NCBI GenBank assembly: GCA_003254885.1
Contig: QANT01001080.1
Coordinates: 62,001-126,000, forward strand
DNA length: 64,000 bases
Source of the DNA: Purshia tridentata
Taxonomy: Eukaryota > Streptophyta > Magnoliopsida > Rosales > Rosaceae
Direction of reading: 5' to 3'
The notes under the pieces were generated by a model. That model was not told where the DNA came from. It worked only from the letters and a program-made list of their open reading frames with translations, and did not search any database. This document shows positions 59,242 through 64,000 of the stretch, in pieces. The translations under genes were made by a program, and so were the position numbers. The first letter of the stretch is position 1. The number at the start of each line of letters is the position of its first letter.

Positions 59242-61168
59242 AGTGGTCGCAGAGATGTAAAACTCAAATATCCAAATTAATTTCCAAAGGTTTCAAGTGG
59301 TCAAGTAAATTTTTAAGGCAAACTCGGCAGGTTTCTGTTGCTGTTGTGTTAGAAAAGAGGCTTCCTCTTTGGTCGAGCTACTTAATTCCTTCATGTTAGT
59401 TTCAAACTCAGATTCTTGTTTTGGCTGAAATATATAGAAAATCTATAAACATGAGCGACAATATATCAATTCGCTGTTATGTTTTGTTTTATTATTATTT
59501 ATTTGTTTTCGGTTTTTTTGCTGAGGTGTCATGTTTTGTTGCAGCATTATAGTATGAGATCTTGGAGCGAGTACTTCAGAAGATATATATAGTTTGGAAA
59601 TACAATATTTTTCTAATAAAATGGCTGTACCATCATGCAATTCGTACGTACGGGTTTTGAACAGAAATTTTAAAACAAAACACCTAAATCCCACATTTTT
59701 CTTGTACGGTTTTGTAGGTTCCTTTATGACTATTACTTGTGGCATACAATTCAACTATTTTAATATGTGTCATACTATCATTTATCTTATATAAGCGAAA
59801 TTTATTTAATTATATGGGTGTTCTTATTAAAGAAATAATATATCTTTACTATTATAAATACATGAGACAATTTTGGACTTACCAGCTTCATCAAATTTTA
59901 AATTTCTATAAATATCTTTTATTCAACAATACAATCACATTAAAACTTTAAAGGTATAGTTATAAAATGTAAAAATTTATTAAAAGAAATTTTAAAAATA
60001 AAAAACACCACACTACACCTTAAAAGATGGAAAGAATGATGAAAATTAATTAAACAATAAAAACTATTAAAAAAAATCACACTATATAAATTTCAATTGA
60101 CATGTGCGAATTGCATGCATGCCAGGAGTTTAGTAAAATTATAAGTTGAGACAGTACATATAATATTATTATTATTTTAATTAACTTCTGCAAGTTGATA
60201 AAGTAGGGTTAAGCGAGAGCAAAATCCTTCCTTTTCAACTTTTGTGTCACATTTTTGTGACCGCGTGCCTATATACGTATCAGTCCATTTGTACGTGTAA
60301 GTGTACTCCACCTCTATTAATTGGGGAGAGAGAGAGAGAGAGAGAGAGAGAGCTTCTCTGCAATAGGGACAAGGCTGATTAATTGGGATATCCAATAATA
60401 TGATGACAATTATGCTTTTTTACTTGATCACATAAAAATTTTTCCAATTTCAAAGAATGTTCTGTCTCTTGAGATGTCAAGTCAGCCTCTATTTTTATTA
60501 CATAAAGAGATGGCCGGTGTGCATATGGTATCAGAAATGATAAACTTGTTCTATGTGATTATAATACCATGTGACATGCTGACATGGTATTATTAATTAA
60601 CTTAAATTTTAATACATGTACGTATAACCATTAATACCTTTAAAAATCTTACACATTATTTTTTACGTGGATAGATAACATTGTAAATATATTTGTAATG
60701 TTGGCGTTACGAACAAAAAAAACTTTCCAAAAGTATATATGGTGCCCTTAATATTACTCTAAGTGAGAGAGGTAAATTAAAGAGCAATTAGAGCGCACCG
60801 ACTATATTTTTCTCTTTTGATGGTCATCTTTGGTTGGTTAAATTACGTTGATGCCCCAAGTTAAGGCAGTAGTACTTCGCAATTCTCATTTGACGCACGT
60901 GGGCCTTGTGCTGAGTTGTGTGTTTGAGAAGTGAGATGTTCGTCAATGATATATTCAACGCGGGGAGTACAGAGTAGCAGAGTAGACTGCATGTAATAAT
61001 AATGAATAATATGGAACAAAAGGTAGTGACTGCATGTGATACCTTTTGGAACCCCGCAGGGGTAGCCAATAGAATCTATCTGGTATGAGAATTAATACAA
61101 TGACTGCTCTTTCCAATAGAGTATATATATACAAACATATTTATATATACATATATGTATATATATAG
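59242..61168. other. Lipase upstream region and AT-rich intergenic DNA
   Basis: No gene is supported. A (GA)n microsatellite lies at 60326-60352, and TATATA-rich tracts lie at about 61105-61165. The frame at 60824-61069 has a hydrophobic stretch but no supporting context and is not called. Confidence 0.6.
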
Positions 61169-61314
61169 GCCCCTTCAAGTGTGCAATCTCATATTTTAGC
61201 TTAATTGTAAGATGGGTTAGATGTATGGGCAGATACACTAAGGGACAAACAGGGTCGAGCAACCCTCGGACGCCAGAGATTTGGCTTGAGATTCATCAGA
61301 CTTGAGGCACTTTG
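61169..61314. repeat. Fragment of a dispersed repeat
   Basis: The sequence from GGCCCCTTCAAGTGTGC through GGGCAGATACACTAAGGG to the E5 start looks like a dispersed plant repeat I have seen elsewhere, next to a TATATA tract. The class is uncertain. Confidence 0.35.
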
Positions 61315-63231
61315 TGTCACGTCCCGACCCTCAGGCACGTGACTAAACTGCTGAAAACTGATAACTGTTTCCTGTGGGCCCTTTTTCTGAAACTGTGAGC
61401 CATAAATATAAAATAATTTATAAAAGCACAACTGTAATTTTTTACAAAACAATTCACATAAAACCAAGTGTAAAACCTTTTACATAAAAGCAAGGTGTAA
61501 AATAGTTTCTGAAGCACTGCTATTCCCACTACCTCGTCTTCTCTCCACTGCCTCCTCAGCCTGCTCAACCTGCAAAACCGAACCCTGCACCCAACTACAG
61601 GTGCACTGGGTTTAAACACAAACCCGGTAAGCTCACTAGAGCTCGTGTGAGTGAAATCTACTGAAAACCTCAAATTAATAATTCAATAAAAATGATCAAT
61701 CACAAACCATCTTAATGCCTCAAGCACAGTCAAACCACAAGTCACAAATCATAAATCATAAACCTTAACCTGATCACCAAATCCTCTAAACCGATCAAAT
61801 CCTTTGTGATCCTTAATCCCTAAATATCCTCAATTTAACCTCTAACTGAAAAATCACCTCGAACAACCCNTCGAACAATCCACCAGATCCTTACTTGGGA
61901 TCCAATTAAATCGTTCCACAACTTAGAATCCTCAGTCAACCTTTAGAATCCACTAAATCCTCAATTAAAACCACTGATACTCCGATCTCTTCCTTAATCC
62001 CTAAATCCTCGAGATCCCCAATCCTAGTTCCGTAACCTCTTAACTAGCAAACAGCAATCAGTCAAACAAGCACAACAATCAAACAAGCAACTGAACTGGA
62101 AATTAGTTGAACTTAGGTTCACTCACTGTGACTGCGCGAAAAGACCGAACTGCCCTTCGTGTCCTTCGTGGCTCCTTTGCTCGGATTCTAAAATCCGGCA
62201 GCATAACGACATCGGGAATACAAATTCCCGAGCCAAGCGCACCTGTTAAGACCAGACAACCAAGCAATCACAACAGAGTTCACAACCAACTGAAACGGGC
62301 GGGAACCACCACACACGGCGGCTGTCCGACCCTCGGAAAACACGCGGAAAGTCTGAGAAACTCACCCACAAGCTCGGGTGGTTGGCCCGAGGCCGAAAAC
62401 CAAGAAAACGGTCGCTGGAACCGTCACACGCAGTGAGTCCTACGACGGTCAACGAGCGGTCAACTGCCAAAAAATGAAAGTCGCGTTTAGGTAAAACAAA
62501 CTACATGGGCACGTAGAGGAGATCGAGGGGATCAAAACTTGAACCTGGGTCGACGGCCAAAAGTGGCCGGAAAAGGAGGAAAAATGGCCGGAAAGCCGCC
62601 GGCCTCCCTAGCTCTGATCCGCCGCCCACGGCGGTCCAACGGGTCAATCGAACCCACCAACACGCTGGGCTCGACGAGAGGAAGAGATCTGGGCAGGTGG
62701 GAGGTCGCGTCGTTGCCGGAATCACCGAGATCGCCGCCGTGACGCCGACTATGCACACGCGATTCTTCTCTTTCCGGGCTGTTTCGGGAGGAGGCGCCAC
62801 CACCGGAGGGAAGAGGGAGGTGGCGCGAGCACGGGAAGCTGAAGACCAGGAGATGAGACTCGCGGGGAAGAGAGAGACAGCGAGAGGGAGGAGAGAGAAA
62901 GCTAATGGGTTTTCTTGGGTTCTGTGCCCCTTTTTAAAATCTAACTTTTCCAAAATTACAACCTTGCCCCTCTCTTCACACGTCCGTAACTTCCAAACCG
63001 TAGCTCCGTTCGACGCGTGCTACGTGTCTACGAACTCGTGAGGACGAGACCTTTTCAATGAACCCAAAGTCAATGCGAAAACCTTGCCCGAACAAAAAGT
63101 CAACTTTTACCCCTTTAAAATCAACTTAAAATTTTTGAAAAATGCCCAAAACACTTTACTTTCTAAATAAAATCCCGAAAATCTTTTAAAAAACTTTTCA
63201 AAACAACTTGTGAAAGGTGCGGGGTGTTACA
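61315..63231 (-). mobile_element. LTR-R copy E5, internally deleted (1917 bp)
   Basis: It begins TGTCACGTCCCGACCC and ends GGGGTGTTACA, and is closest to E3 at both ends and through the GC-rich core (62540-62900). Compared with E3, about 1.1 kb is missing near 61990-62040, including the whole hairpin minisatellite and CCAAA block. An N at 61870 is flanked by TCGAACAACCC and TCGAACAATCC. The flanking five bases (CTTTG and AATGC) do not match. It has no gag or pol. A minus-strand frame at 62501-62953 parallels the one in E3. Confidence 0.8.
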
Positions 63232-63232
63232 A

Positions 63233-63715
63233 ATGCTAGTAAATCTATCAAGCTTTGATCAGGCCCCCATATTTGGCCTTCATGTTGTACAATCTTACCA
63301 ATGTTGATAACTTTGAAAATTTTGCACCAGGCTAAACAGGTTTCTTAGCATCCTCCAACAATTTTTCAAACTCTACAGGATTAGTAACAAAACGGTCATG
63401 TGCATCTTGAACCATCTTTATAGTGTCATCTCCAAAATTGTCTTCATTGTAAACTCCATGTTCATTTAAATAATCTGAAGCCATATTAGGAACTGATTCC
63501 CCATGCCAATACCATATCTTATAAATTTGATCAATATCATTGACAAATAAATGATCTCTTAACTGCCTAATTGCCAGCAATTTAATATTCCCACATTTAA
63601 GGCATGAACATCATATATGGTCAACATCACTAGCTTTGAGTAGGCCAAATTCCAAAAAGCTTTGCCTTATATTTTTGTGATCTTCTATCCGCAGACATCC
63701 AAGATTTATCCATTC
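63233..63715 (-). pseudogene. CACTA TNP2 transposase, N-terminal fragment
   Basis: The minus strand starts MDKSWMSADRRSQKY at about 63713, the hallmark opening of the CACTA transposase-associated domain. After frame breaks near 63630-63590 it continues LLAIRQLRDHLFVNDIDQIYKIWYWHGES (63580 onward) and VEFEKLLEDAKKPV. It is truncated at the E5 boundary. It is unrelated in position to the plus-strand TNP2 pieces at 7017 and 34460. Confidence 0.75.
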
Positions 63716-64000
63716 TTATTTATATATAAACCCCAAAAAAAAAAAAATTAAGAAGATTAATAATTAAAACCAAATAGCATTATTAAATAATTAAACATAT
63801 TGTTTAAATTAAACTTGGAATTAAAAAGGCAAAGACAAATAATGAAGAAAAAACACAAATATTACNAAAAAAAAAAAAAAAAAAAAAAAAGGTCCACACT
63901 TTATGTGATACATAGCTAGCCCTATTCGCATTAATCATACAAATGCAATTCAAGCTTGAAAAAAAAACACATACTTTACTAAGCTATACAGGTACATATA
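63716..64000. other. AT-rich sequence with poly-A run and N
   Basis: No gene is seen. An A homopolymer at about 63867-63890 follows an N at 63866. It is probably upstream sequence of the TNP2 fragment. Confidence 0.5.

Noticed and set aside
60326-60352. (GA)n tract as a GAGA-type regulatory element of the lipase gene
   Set aside because: It lies more than 1 kb upstream of the TATA box, and such microsatellites are common. There is no specific support.
60824-61069. 81-residue frame with a hydrophobic segment, possibly a small membrane protein
   Set aside because: No family resemblance, no TATA-like context and an AT-rich setting. Chance is likely.
61315-63231. Target duplication around E5
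   Set aside because: The flanks CTTTG and AATGC do not match in any small shift tried, so no duplication is claimed.

Overview
This window looks like nuclear DNA of a eudicot plant. It holds one credible host gene, an intronless chloroplast-type DAD1-like lipase at 57775-59139 on the minus strand. Nearly everything else is layered transposable-element debris: Ty1/copia, Ty3/gypsy, CACTA and hAT elements. No rRNA, tRNA or CRISPR feature was seen. The species cannot be read from the sequence alone.

Layout. Positions 1-7016 hold two long LTRs of one family (called LTR-R here), separated by a gypsy LTR piece (2167-3494) and an older LTR-R fragment. Positions 7017-13718 are a decayed CACTA transposon: TNP2 transposase, a TNPA-like second gene, subterminal repeats and a CT-rich leader. 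It is interrupted by a structurally complete Sirevirus-like copia element at 13724-28243, with GTTTT target duplications, two LTRs of about 1.6 kb, a primer site, a polypurine tract, gag-PR-INT-RT-RH and an extra 3' reading frame. A 3.1 kb LTR-R solo element (23057-26192, TAGCC duplication) sits in its gag gene. CACTA sequence resumes at 28249-35464 and is itself split by an LTR-R solo element (31145-33982, GATGG duplication). Positions 35465-38044 are a probable further LTR.

Positions 38045-53625 hold two gypsy elements on the minus strand that keep only gag and protease. The LTR of the first is split by an insertion of about 4.8 kb, which itself carries a hAT-like element (43575-44740) and a solo copia LTR (45014-46629). 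Positions 53626-61168 are quieter AT-rich DNA around the lipase gene. Positions 61169-64000 hold a short repeat, a shortened LTR-R copy and another TNP2 fragment.

The most unusual signal is inside the LTR-R family. Three copies (4736, 24043 and 31845 regions) carry a train of short hairpins: a minisatellite whose units are each self-complementary, followed by three stem-loops spaced about 30 bases apart whose five-base loops are CCAAA (CTAAA in one case) while the stem sequences differ. The spacing between the last two stem-loops is exactly 18 bases in all four LTRs that have them. Other points of note are an extra domain in the env-like position of the copia element, a tandem repeat of about 330 bp inside the CACTA elements, and duplicated sequence flanking some of the N characters, which suggests assembly seams.
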